Assembly: GCA_024404025.1 (NCBI GenBank) | Contig: JAKSQP010000002.1 | Span: forward strand, 119,836-183,835 | DNA length: 64,000 bases | Source: Clostridia bacterium | Lineage (GTDB): Bacteria > Bacillota > Clostridia > Oscillospirales > Acutalibacteraceae | Direction: 5' to 3' | Part shown: one piece after another, positions 52,652 to 60,992 of the stretch | How the letters are laid out: each line of letters starts with the position of its first letter | Position numbering within the stretch: position 1 is the first letter of the stretch | Position numbers and translations under genes: made by a program | The notes under the pieces: model-generated | What the model was told of the DNA's origin: nothing | Seen by the model: the letters and a program-made list of their open reading frames with translations, nothing else | Database searches by the model: none

Positions 52652-54655
52652 TTACCTTAATAAAAGATAACCGCATTCAGGAACAACGGTTTTTCCGCTT
52701 ACCTTTGCGCCGCTTATAAAATCTTCATATTCTTTATCAAGTAAAATTTCGGTTTCTCCGGGTGCAAAATTCAGAATAAAGAGAAGCTCCCCTCTTCTTC
52801 TGACATCAACGCCGGCAGGAATTTCAAAATCCGCATCGGACTTGAGTCCGGTTTCTTCAATGAGCTTTTTGCAGAAAGCCGAATTGAAATCATCATCCGA
52901 AACAAATGCAACATAATATGCCTTGCCATTGCCGTATTCGTTTTCGGTCACGGCAGGTTCTCCGGCGTAAAAATCCTTTTCATAAGTGCCGAGGACCTTT
53001 GCGTCCGTTGAATGAATGATGTCACACATATCTCTGACGGAATAGCTCTTTCCGCCGAATTCAGCGGAATTTTCCATTCCTTCCGGAAGAGAATCCGTTT
53101 CCTCTGCCCAGATTCCGAAAACGTCTTTCAGTTCGCCCGCAGGCAAACCTTTCAAAAAACAAAGGTCATTTTTATCAACAACGCCCGTGAGATAAGTGCC
53201 GACGAAGGTGCCGCCGTTTGCAACATAATTCTTTATTCTTTCCTCCGTGCCGTCCTTGAGCATATAGAGGAACGGAGCGATAACAAGCTTATATTCCGAA
53301 AAATCCGCATCCATCGGGATTATATCCGCAGGAATGCCGTTTTTAAAGAACGGAGCATACCACGAAATACATTTCTTTGCGTATTCACGCTTCAAGTTAT
53401 TATAACCACAGAAGAACTTCGTTGCCCACATATTTTCCCAATCAAGAACAATAGCGACCTTTGAGGAATAACCCTTTCCGGTAAGCTCCGAAAGCTTTGA
53501 AATGTTTTTGCCGAGCTTTGTTATCTCTCTGAAAACTCTTGTGTTTTCGTGGCCGCAATGGTCAACAACGGCTCCGTGGAATTTTTCGTGGCTTCCCCTG
53601 CTCTTTCTCCATTGGAAATACTGAATGCTGTCTGCTCCGTGAGCAATCGCCTGCATGGCGGCAAGCTCCGTTCTGCCCGGCCTCGGAATTTTGTTGACAT
53701 TATGCCAGTTGACGATTGACGGAGTGCTTTCCATCATAAAGAACGGCTGACCGCCCTTCATTGAGCGGAACAGATCATGATTGAATGCATTTTCACAGCA
53801 GGCATAATCGTTATTGCCTCTGTCCCAATAAGGATAATCATCCCACGAAACAATATCAAGATGCTCTGCCATCTTCTGATAGTCAATTCCGTCATAAAGA
53901 CGCATATAATTGGTAGTAATCGGAATATCGGGAGTTATTTCACGCAGAGGAGCGATTTCATTTTCCAAAAAAGAGATGTGCTGCTCGCTCGTGAATCTCT
54001 TCCAGCAGAGTTTAAGGGCAACAACATGGTTTTCGCCTCTGTCTTTCGGAGAATTGATCGATGAGAAATCGGTCAGTTTGTGGCTCCAGAAACCGTTCCA
54101 CCAGGCATCGTTCAGCTCTTCGATATCGTTATGATAATATTCCTTAAGCCATTCTCTGAATTTCTGCTGACAAAGCTCACAATGGCATTCGCCGCTGTAT
54201 TCATTTGAAATATGCCACATCTTCACCGCAGGATGATCCTTATATCTTTCGGCAAGAAGGCGGTTGATCTCTCTGACTTTTTCTCTGTAAACCGGAGAGG
54301 TCAGGCAATGGTTATGGCGAATTCCGTATTCGTTTCGGATTCCGTTTTCGTTAACACGCAGCACCTCCGGATATTTTTCCGCAAGCCAGGCCGGTCTTGC
54401 TCCCGATGGAGTTGCGAGAATTGCATCAATTCCGTTTTCAGCCATTTTGTCAAGCACCGTATCGAACCATTCAAAATGATATTCGCCCTCTCTCGGCTCA
54501 ATTGCAGACCATGCAAAGATGCCGACGGTTGCGCTGTTGACATTAGCAAGCTTCATCAGGCGCATATCCTCGTCGATAATTTCGGGCGTTTTAAGCCATT
54601 GATCGGGGTTATAATCTCCGCCGTGAACTATATGTTCAAAATATTTTTTATTCAT
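52652..54655 (-). CDS. GH42 beta-galactosidase
   Basis: 667 residues from the ATG at 54655, with GAGGAG upstream; an earlier in-frame start would lie inside the esterase gene. Barrel start FEHIVHGGDYNPDQW, acid/base glutamate in MWHISNEYSGEC near 148, and nucleophile glutamate in FMMESTPSIVNW near 310. The Cys cluster C-H-C-ELC near 155 is the structural zinc site common in GH42. The amidotransferase-like trimerisation domain follows (about 395-590). No signal peptide, so it cleaves imported beta-galactosides. It overlaps the esterase gene by 8 bases. Confidence 0.95.
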   Translation of the reverse strand: MNKKYFEHIVHGGDYNPDQWLKTPEIIDEDMRLMKLANVNSATVGIFAWSAIEPREGEYHFEWFDTVLDKMAENGIDAILATPSGARPAWLAEKYPEVLRVNENGIRNEYGIRHNHCLTSPVYREKVREINRLLAERYKDHPAVKMWHISNEYSGECHCELCQQKFREWLKEYYHNDIEELNDAWWNGFWSHKLTDFSSINSPKDRGENHVVALKLCWKRFTSEQHISFLENEIAPLREITPDIPITTNYMRLYDGIDYQKMAEHLDIVSWDDYPYWDRGNNDYACCENAFNHDLFRSMKGGQPFFMMESTPSIVNWHNVNKIPRPGRTELAAMQAIAHGADSIQYFQWRKSRGSHEKFHGAVVDHCGHENTRVFREITKLGKNISKLSELTGKGYSSKVAIVLDWENMWATKFFCGYNNLKREYAKKCISWYAPFFKNGIPADIIPMDADFSEYKLVIAPFLYMLKDGTEERIKNYVANGGTFVGTYLTGVVDKNDLCFLKGLPAGELKDVFGIWAEETDSLPEGMENSAEFGGKSYSVRDMCDIIHSTDAKVLGTYEKDFYAGEPAVTENEYGNGKAYYVAFVSDDDFNSAFCKKLIEETGLKSDADFEIPAGVDVRRRGELLFILNFAPGETEILLDKEYEDFISGAKVSGKTVVPECGYLLLR

Positions 54656-55661
54656 AATCAAGCTCCTCAAATGCTTTCCAGGCTTTATCCGCATAAAATC
54701 TGTGGCCTTCTTCGCCGATAACATGAACGCAGTTATCGGGCTTTGCGGATGCCTTATAATAAATATTTTTCACTCTGCCGAATTCATTTTCCGCTGCGCC
54801 GGAGGGAAAGATCCCGTCTTCCTTTCCGCTGACGATAACGAGCGGCCTCGGAGCGATCATTCCGGCAATTTCAGCCATATCAAAATAATTCCTGATCCCA
54901 GGAATATAGTTGCATTCGCAATGATTCTGTCTGCCTATCGAATCTTCAAAGGTACAGAATGCGCAGGACGGAATCGCACCCTTTATCCGTTCATCGAGAG
55001 CTGAAGCGTAAAGGGTTGCCGTACCGCCGCCGGAATTACCCATGCAAAAAATTCTTTCGGGGTCAAATTCGCCGCCAAAATGCTTTTTCACAACATCAAT
55101 TGCGCGCATAATATCCCACACTCTGCCGGCAATTGTGCTTCTGCCCGTGAGAAGAGCGACCATTGACGGAGCATGGCATACCGGTCTCGGATTTCCACCT
55201 CTTTCTCCGAAATTGCGTTGGTCAATTGCAAGAGCGCACATACCTCTTTTTATGCATTGAACTGCAAAATCTCTGTCTCCATTATCAATTTTATTCCGGT
55301 CGTTTTCGTATTTTGCAACGCCCAAAGAAATATGCATTCCCGTTCCGTGACCCTGGAGGCATATCATCAGCGCAGGATTTTTAACATTTTTCGGCACACG
55401 AAGAATGCAGGGAACGGAATAATTTACTTCGCTGTAAAAATAGAATTTCGTTTCCGTGAATTCATCATTTTCCGTGCGGTATTCGATTTCGGTTTCATCA
55501 TCAACCGGGTGATAATATTGAAGACCGATAAGCTCCGAAAGTTTTTTCCTTGCTTTTTTCTGCCATTGCGCCAGGCTTTCGCTTCCGTCATATTGCATCG
55601 AAACCGGAATACCATGCAGAATTTTCAGTTCATTGTCTATCGGCTGTGTTGTTTTATCCAT
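54648..55661 (-). CDS. alpha/beta hydrolase, acetyl-esterase-like
   Basis: 337 residues without signal peptide. The oxyanion region is MICLQGHGTGMHIS near 100, the nucleophile elbow FCMGNSGGGTATLYA near 216, an acid in VSGKEDGIFP near 285, and the histidine in VIGEEGHRFYADKAW near 318. Relatives are acetyl xylan esterases and dienelactone-hydrolase-like proteins. The position directly upstream of GH42 suggests removal of acetyl groups from imported glycans (inference). It starts 9 bases after the phosphoesterase stop. Confidence 0.78.
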   Translation of the reverse strand: MDKTTQPIDNELKILHGIPVSMQYDGSESLAQWQKKARKKLSELIGLQYYHPVDDETEIEYRTENDEFTETKFYFYSEVNYSVPCILRVPKNVKNPALMICLQGHGTGMHISLGVAKYENDRNKIDNGDRDFAVQCIKRGMCALAIDQRNFGERGGNPRPVCHAPSMVALLTGRSTIAGRVWDIMRAIDVVKKHFGGEFDPERIFCMGNSGGGTATLYASALDERIKGAIPSCAFCTFEDSIGRQNHCECNYIPGIRNYFDMAEIAGMIAPRPLVIVSGKEDGIFPSGAAENEFGRVKNIYYKASAKPDNCVHVIGEEGHRFYADKAWKAFEELDYE

Positions 55662-55670
55662 AATGTCTCC

Positions 55671-57362
55671 TTAAAGGTTTTTGAACGCCGCTATGAACGC
55701 TTTAAAGAAATAGAGAATTTTCTCAAAGAATGAAAGCGGAATGAGAACCGGAACGGATTCCGCAAGGTTGATCGTAACGTTAAGGTCTGCAGGGTCGCTC
55801 AAATCAGAGGTCAGACCTGCGGTGAGCGAAACAATCAGCGCCTCTGCGAGCTTCGCCGCAAGAAGATCGGAATAATAAATTTTTGCCTTGAAAGAAACTG
55901 CAATATCCTTTGTGTTGAGCCCGATTGATTCCGCAAAAGCGTTGATATCCTTGAAAGCAAGATCATTGAGTGCCTGAAGAATAACCGACTTGAGACAAAG
56001 AAAAAGAAGCTCCGTTTCTCCGTTTGCAAGCTGTTTTTCCTCATCGCCTGCATAGAATGCGGAATAGACCTTTGCGGCGAGCTGATAAGGCATTTCATAG
56101 CCGCTTTGCGGCAGCTCCGCTCCACCTGCCCTCGCAATTTCTTCAATGCTGTCAAGCTTATCCGGGGTCTGACCGTCATCATAAATCGGTGTATTCAGAG
56201 CGTTGCCGACATTCTTTAAAATTCCGTCAAGAAGATTATATCCGAAGCTTCCCTTTTCAAGCTTGAGAGTTTTGCCGAGCTTGCCTGCGGAGCCGATATA
56301 TCTGTTGAGCCATCTGCAGATCCCCGATGCAAAAATATCCTTCGCATAGCCCGAAAAATCGCTGCTTATTCTTTCTTTCTGCGAATCGTTATAGCCTTCG
56401 GGAAGGTCTGCCGTGTCAACTTCCGTCACATATTTTGCGGTTATGTCAAACTTTTCGCCGCTCATTTCAATTTCTCTGTAAGCATTCGGAGAAGTGATGA
56501 GCGAGCCGGTCTGAACATCATAGAGAGTTCTGCCGTTTTTTGTTTTTGCAGATGAAATATCGTTTGCGTGGATATGACCGGTCAGCACGAAATTGATTCC
56601 GCAGCCGGAAAATTTTTCGGCAAGTCCGGCGTAACCGTCAATCATCGGTTGAACATAGAAATGGGGAAGAATGCTGTGGTGCATCATGGCGATTATCTTT
56701 TTGCCGTCCGCCTTTGCCTTCACCGCCTGATTTTCTATCCATTCAAGCTCCGCATCGTCAATTTCGCCATCATCCTCGCCGTAAACGCAGGAATCAATTG
56801 CGATGAGTCTGTATTCATCATCAAGGTCTGCCGTATATGAAGCGGATTCTTCACGCACTTCAAGCGCATCAGTGAAACCGAAATCCGCATAGATCCGCTT
56901 GAATTCGGCAAGATCAATTTTTTCCTCGGAGCTTTCCTTTGCGCAGTCGTGGTTGCCGACAATAACGAAAATCTTCTTTCCGCAGTTTTCTTCCGTTTCT
57001 TTCAGGAGCTGCGCCATTTCAAGATGAGAATTCCTTTTGCCGTTTGTCAGGTCGCCTGCGATCAGAAGACAGCGGCTGTCCGAATTTTCAAAATCCTTAA
57101 GCATTGATTTTATGATTGCTTTTGACTCATAATTCATCTGGCCCTGCTGGGCGGCATAATAATAAAGCTCTCTGTCAATCATACCTTCGGTGAATTCGGT
57201 TGTTTCCTCCGTCATCGCAGGCAGAGGATTGCTCTCAACCGCCTGAAGATGAGTGTCTGTTGTGACGGTGATCTTAAGCTTTTCCTCTTTTTTCGCCGCC
57301 GCAGCCGAAACAGAGCCGAAAATCATCAGCGCCGAAAAAATAACACATAAAATTTTTTTCAT
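55671..57362 (-). CDS. secreted metallophosphoesterase with C-terminal amphipathic tail
   Basis: 563 residues from the ATG at 57362, which starts a clear signal peptide (MKKILCVIFSALMIFGSVSA, then AAAA). Calcineurin-like motifs: VTTDTHLQ, AGDLTNGKRNS, VGNHDCAKE, AMMHHSILPHF and LTGHIHANDI. The C-terminal 280 residues are alpha-helical and unassigned, ending in FFEKILYFFKAFIAAFKNL, an amphipathic aromatic/basic segment. Substrate unknown; teichoic-acid, nucleotide or glycan phosphates are all possible. First gene of the operon with the esterase and GH42, behind promoter 57397-57425. Confidence 0.88.
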   Translation of the reverse strand: MKKILCVIFSALMIFGSVSAAAAKKEEKLKITVTTDTHLQAVESNPLPAMTEETTEFTEGMIDRELYYYAAQQGQMNYESKAIIKSMLKDFENSDSRCLLIAGDLTNGKRNSHLEMAQLLKETEENCGKKIFVIVGNHDCAKESSEEKIDLAEFKRIYADFGFTDALEVREESASYTADLDDEYRLIAIDSCVYGEDDGEIDDAELEWIENQAVKAKADGKKIIAMMHHSILPHFYVQPMIDGYAGLAEKFSGCGINFVLTGHIHANDISSAKTKNGRTLYDVQTGSLITSPNAYREIEMSGEKFDITAKYVTEVDTADLPEGYNDSQKERISSDFSGYAKDIFASGICRWLNRYIGSAGKLGKTLKLEKGSFGYNLLDGILKNVGNALNTPIYDDGQTPDKLDSIEEIARAGGAELPQSGYEMPYQLAAKVYSAFYAGDEEKQLANGETELLFLCLKSVILQALNDLAFKDINAFAESIGLNTKDIAVSFKAKIYYSDLLAAKLAEALIVSLTAGLTSDLSDPADLNVTINLAESVPVLIPLSFFEKILYFFKAFIAAFKNL

Positions 57363-57396
57363 ATTAGTTTCCTCCGTTTTTTCTTTTAACTCAACC

Positions 57397-57425
57397 ATTA
57401 TATTTTTTATTTTTCCGTTTTTCAA
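57397..57425 (-). promoter_or_regulatory. promoter of the phosphoesterase/esterase/GH42 operon
   Basis: Minus strand TTGAAA (57425-57420), 17 bases, TATAAT (57402-57397). Confidence 0.75.
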
Positions 57426-57464
57426 GTATATTGACAAAATATCTTATAAAACTTGTTTTTTATC

Positions 57465-57492
57465 TTGATTTCTTGTTTAGAAGTGCTATAAT
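57465..57492 (+). promoter_or_regulatory. promoter of the Gfo/Idh operon
   Basis: Plus strand TTGATT (57465-57470), 16 bases, TATAAT (57487-57492). Divergent from the phosphoesterase promoter about 40 bases away. Confidence 0.7.
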
Positions 57493-57540
57493 TATAAAAG
57501 AGAAAATTTCTCTAAAAGAGCATATTTAGGAGAGATAATT

Positions 57541-58608
57541 ATGATTAACGGTAAAATTGCAGGCGCAGTTATCGGCTGCGGCGGAATGGGTTCATGGCAT
57601 TGCGAAAAAATGTCGGTTTATATGAAGGATCGCATGGTTCTTGCCGGAATATGGGATATAAGCGAAGCAGCCCGTCAGAAAGCTGAATCAAAGGGATGGC
57701 ACGCATATTCATCACAGGAAGAACTGCTTTCCGACGAAAGAATTGATTTCGTTGTTGTTGCAACTCCCAACGATTTTCACCACGATATAGTTATTGCCGC
57801 TCTTGAAGCAGGCAAAAATGTTATGAGCGAAAAACCTGTCACAATGTCAAGTGAGCTTCTTGACGATATGATCAAGGCTAGCGAAAGAACAGGCAAATTC
57901 TTTACCGTTCATCAGAACAGAAGATATGATCCGGATTATCTTACCATTAAAAAAATATATGACGGCAACATGATCGGCAGAATTTTCAATGTTGAATCAA
58001 GAGTATGCGGCTCAAGAGGAATCCCCGGCGACTGGAGACAGAAAAAAGCCCAGGGCGGCGGAATGGTTCTCGACTGGGGCATTCACATCATAGACCAGGT
58101 TCTTATGATGTTTGATGACAAAAAGCTTGAATCCGTTTATGCTCAGGCAACTCATGTAACAAATGATGAGGTTGACGACGGCTTCAAGGCTGAATTCAGA
58201 TATGAAAATGAGCTTACCGTTCTCACTTATGTCGGCACAAGCAATTTCATCGATCTTCCCCGCTGGTATGTTCAGGGCGAAAACGGAACAGCAGTCTGCG
58301 AATGGAATTTAAGCGGAGAAATCGTTATGGTTTCCGATTGGGAAAACCGTGATGCGGTTCCCGTTCAGGCAGGCGTCGGTCTCACAAAGACAATGGCTCC
58401 GAGAACGGATGACACGATAAAGAAATATCCTCTCCCCTATGTTGAAGACAAGGGCTTCAGCGGAGAGCATACATTATATAACAACATCTGCGATGTTATT
58501 CTCGGCAAGGCAGAACCCATCGTTACTCTTCCCCAGCAGAGAAGACTTATCAAGGTTATTGAGGCAATATTCAAATCAATGGAAACCAACGAGGTTGTCA
58601 AATTCTGA
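57541..58608 (+). CDS. Gfo/Idh/MocA family NAD(P)-dependent oxidoreductase
   Basis: 355 residues. The N-terminal Rossmann fold has AGAVIGCGGMGSWHC near 8-22. VVVATPNDFHHD is near 77, the EKPV motif with its catalytic lysine is near 99, and the substrate-site histidine is in DWGIHIIDQ near 180. The family acts on sugars, inositols and their derivatives, sometimes transiently oxidising them to help cleave glycosidic bonds. It lies upstream of a GH-D-like hydrolase and GH29, so a sugar substrate is likely but unspecified. No signal peptide. Confidence 0.92.
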   Translation: MINGKIAGAVIGCGGMGSWHCEKMSVYMKDRMVLAGIWDISEAARQKAESKGWHAYSSQEELLSDERIDFVVVATPNDFHHDIVIAALEAGKNVMSEKPVTMSSELLDDMIKASERTGKFFTVHQNRRYDPDYLTIKKIYDGNMIGRIFNVESRVCGSRGIPGDWRQKKAQGGGMVLDWGIHIIDQVLMMFDDKKLESVYAQATHVTNDEVDDGFKAEFRYENELTVLTYVGTSNFIDLPRWYVQGENGTAVCEWNLSGEIVMVSDWENRDAVPVQAGVGLTKTMAPRTDDTIKKYPLPYVEDKGFSGEHTLYNNICDVILGKAEPIVTLPQQRRLIKVIEAIFKSMETNEVVKF

Positions 58609-58614
58609 ACATCT

Positions 58615-58643
58615 ATCCCGTGTCAACCGGCACGGGATTTTTT
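58615..58643 (+). terminator. intra-operon terminator after the Gfo/Idh gene
   Basis: 8-bp stem ATCCCGTG/CACGGGAT (58615-58622 and 58631-58638) with TTTTTT directly after. It is followed at once by the AAAAGGAG of the next gene. There is no new promoter between, so partial readthrough probably sets lower expression downstream. Confidence 0.75.
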
Positions 58644-58656
58644 AAAAGGAGAAAAT

Positions 58657-60945
58657 ATGTTAAAGAACAAAAAAGATGCCGGTGCCGATCAGCTTACGCC
58701 GTCGCTCCCGCAATATTTTTCGTGGATAAACAACACAAATGAAGGCTCAACAGAAGAGCAGACGATGATAAATCTTGATTTTTTTGATTATCTCAAACGC
58801 ACTTACGGAATGCAGATAAAAATTTATGCCTGGGATGCCGGCAACTTTGACGGTTCCCGTGAGCATTACGGCGCAACCGAAAAGGAGAAGCTTGCAAAGC
58901 AATATCCGAACGGCTATGCTCCGATAGCGGAAAGAGCAAAGAAGGCTGGAATCCGCCTCGGCCTGTGGGGCTCACCCGACGGCTATGGCGATGACCCCGA
59001 AACCGAAAAGGCAAGATATGAATTCTTTGTTCACCTCTGCCGTGACTATAATTTTGCCGAATTCAAGCTTGACGGAGTGTGCGGCACTCTGCGTGAAGAA
59101 AAAGCGCCTCTTTTTGCAAAGATGCTGCGTGAATGCCGTGAATATTCTCCCGATCTTGTTGTGCTCAATCATCGCTTGAATCTTTATGAAGCCGAGAAGC
59201 ATATCACCACATTTCTCTTCAACGGCGATGAAACTTATGTTGATGTTCTCAACTGCAACAATAACACCGCAATGCACAACAGAGCATTTATGTTCACGAG
59301 AGGCCATGTTGAAAATCTCAACAGACTTGCGGAGGATCACGGAGTATGTATTTCATCCGAGATAGATTATTTTGAGGATGAGCTGATTTATCAGGCGTTC
59401 GGCAGATGCCTTATCCTCGCTCCCGAAATTTACGGCAACCCGTGGCTTATGAGGGATGATGAGCTTGCGAAGCTTGCAAGAGTTTATAATCTTCACCGCC
59501 GAAACGCTTCGATTCTTGTTGAAGGAAAGCTCCTTCCCGAAGAATACGGCTGCCACGCCATTTCAAGAGGAAATGCCGGAAAAAGGTTTATATGCACCGG
59601 AAACAATTCCTGGGAAAGCAGAAAAATCACGGTCAGACTTTCCGAACTCGGTCTTGAAACAGACGGAAAAATTGCCGTCAATCTTCATCATCCGTTTGAA
59701 AAGCATATCGGAGAATTCAGCATAAACGATACCGTTGAAATCGTGCTTATGCCGTTCAGAGCTACGCTCATAGAAGCAGCGGAAATCAGCAAATCGGAGC
59801 CGATGATAAACGGCTGCGAATACGAGATCATCAATGAAGACGAAAACGGAAAATCGTTGAAAATCAAGCTTTTCAGCGGTGAAACCGATGTTGAACATAT
59901 CAACGCCGAAAAAGAAAAAGCACCCCGTTATCTCGGCACACTCAATGAAATCGAATTCAATCCCGAAAACGGTGAATTTCTCTACGAAGCCGCTTCGTTC
60001 GCAATTTCAAACGATTCTCTCGAAAAGCGTTCGCTTGACAGAGCAGGAAAAACGGAAATCCCCGAAGTTCAGGCCGCAAGAGATGCCTTTTTCAATCAAA
60101 AAACCTATGTTCTGCGAGGCTGCGAAAACGCCAATATGTTTGACGGAAAACCCGACACATTTTTTGATGCGCAGAGCAGCAATTACAGAGGTGAAGACCT
60201 TCGCATCGGCGGAGGCTGCTTAAGGATAGATTTCGGAGAAGAATTCAATGCGGACTGCGTTGAAATAGAATGCTTTGCGGCAAAGACAGCCTGCAGCGAG
60301 GTGCTTCCGTTCGCCGTTCCGACATTTGCCGAATATTCGGTCAACTTATCCGATTGGAAAAACGCAGGATTCCCCTGCGCCGAAATCACAGACGAAAACT
60401 ATTCGCAGGATATTGTCAGATTCACCGTTCACACGATTTATACCCTTGAGGGCAGAAGAATAAAGATTACCTATCCCGTCGGAGATGCGATCCGCTATCT
60501 GCGAATAGCCCGCCCGATGGACAGAATTTATTCCGTAAAACTCATTAAAAACGGCAAAGAAATCAGCCTTTCATCTCCGAAAGCGAACAATATGCAGGCT
60601 CATTACAGAGAAAAGCCCATCAGACTTTCAAAGAGCGCTTCGTTCGTTCTGCCGAAAATCAGCAGGCCATCAAAACTCGCCGTTGCAATTGACGGAAAAC
60701 ACGGTACAGAGGGCGTTTACTGCGTTGCCGAGGTTGACGGAAAAACAATCGGCTTTCCACACCGTGCGCCGGATTATGCGGCAAATATGTGGGAACACCG
60801 TGTCTGCAAAAAAGACGAAAACTACACTTATTTCCTGCCGGTTGACGAAAGCTTTTCCGGAAAAGAAATCATCGTCAGAGCAATTTTCACAGACGGCGAA
60901 AAGGCGAAAATCCCCTGCAATGTTTACCTTTGTGATAAGCATTGA
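58657..60945 (+). CDS. clan GH-D-like glycoside hydrolase with F5/8-type domain, family not assigned
   Basis: 762 residues, no signal peptide. The barrel motifs resemble alpha-galactosidase-type (GH27/GH31/GH36) enzymes: MQIKIYAWDAGNFDGSREHYG near 51-71, AKKAGIRLGLWGSPDGYGDD near 89-108, and candidate nucleophile aspartate in FAEFKLDGVCG near 132-142. A second acidic site is possible in CISSEIDYFEDELIYQAFGR near 230-249. Near 487-620 a discoidin-like (F5/8 type C) segment appears (NMFDGKPDTFFDAQSSNYRG, CLRIDFGEEFNADCVEIE, YLRIARPMDRIY). The exact family and substrate are unknown. Between Gfo/Idh and GH29. Confidence 0.62.
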   Translation: MLKNKKDAGADQLTPSLPQYFSWINNTNEGSTEEQTMINLDFFDYLKRTYGMQIKIYAWDAGNFDGSREHYGATEKEKLAKQYPNGYAPIAERAKKAGIRLGLWGSPDGYGDDPETEKARYEFFVHLCRDYNFAEFKLDGVCGTLREEKAPLFAKMLRECREYSPDLVVLNHRLNLYEAEKHITTFLFNGDETYVDVLNCNNNTAMHNRAFMFTRGHVENLNRLAEDHGVCISSEIDYFEDELIYQAFGRCLILAPEIYGNPWLMRDDELAKLARVYNLHRRNASILVEGKLLPEEYGCHAISRGNAGKRFICTGNNSWESRKITVRLSELGLETDGKIAVNLHHPFEKHIGEFSINDTVEIVLMPFRATLIEAAEISKSEPMINGCEYEIINEDENGKSLKIKLFSGETDVEHINAEKEKAPRYLGTLNEIEFNPENGEFLYEAASFAISNDSLEKRSLDRAGKTEIPEVQAARDAFFNQKTYVLRGCENANMFDGKPDTFFDAQSSNYRGEDLRIGGGCLRIDFGEEFNADCVEIECFAAKTACSEVLPFAVPTFAEYSVNLSDWKNAGFPCAEITDENYSQDIVRFTVHTIYTLEGRRIKITYPVGDAIRYLRIARPMDRIYSVKLIKNGKEISLSSPKANNMQAHYREKPIRLSKSASFVLPKISRPSKLAVAIDGKHGTEGVYCVAEVDGKTIGFPHRAPDYAANMWEHRVCKKDENYTYFLPVDESFSGKEIIVRAIFTDGEKAKIPCNVYLCDKH

Positions 60946-60992
60946 AAACCCTGTGCCGTATATAAATCCACAACATTTACAGGAGAATCATC

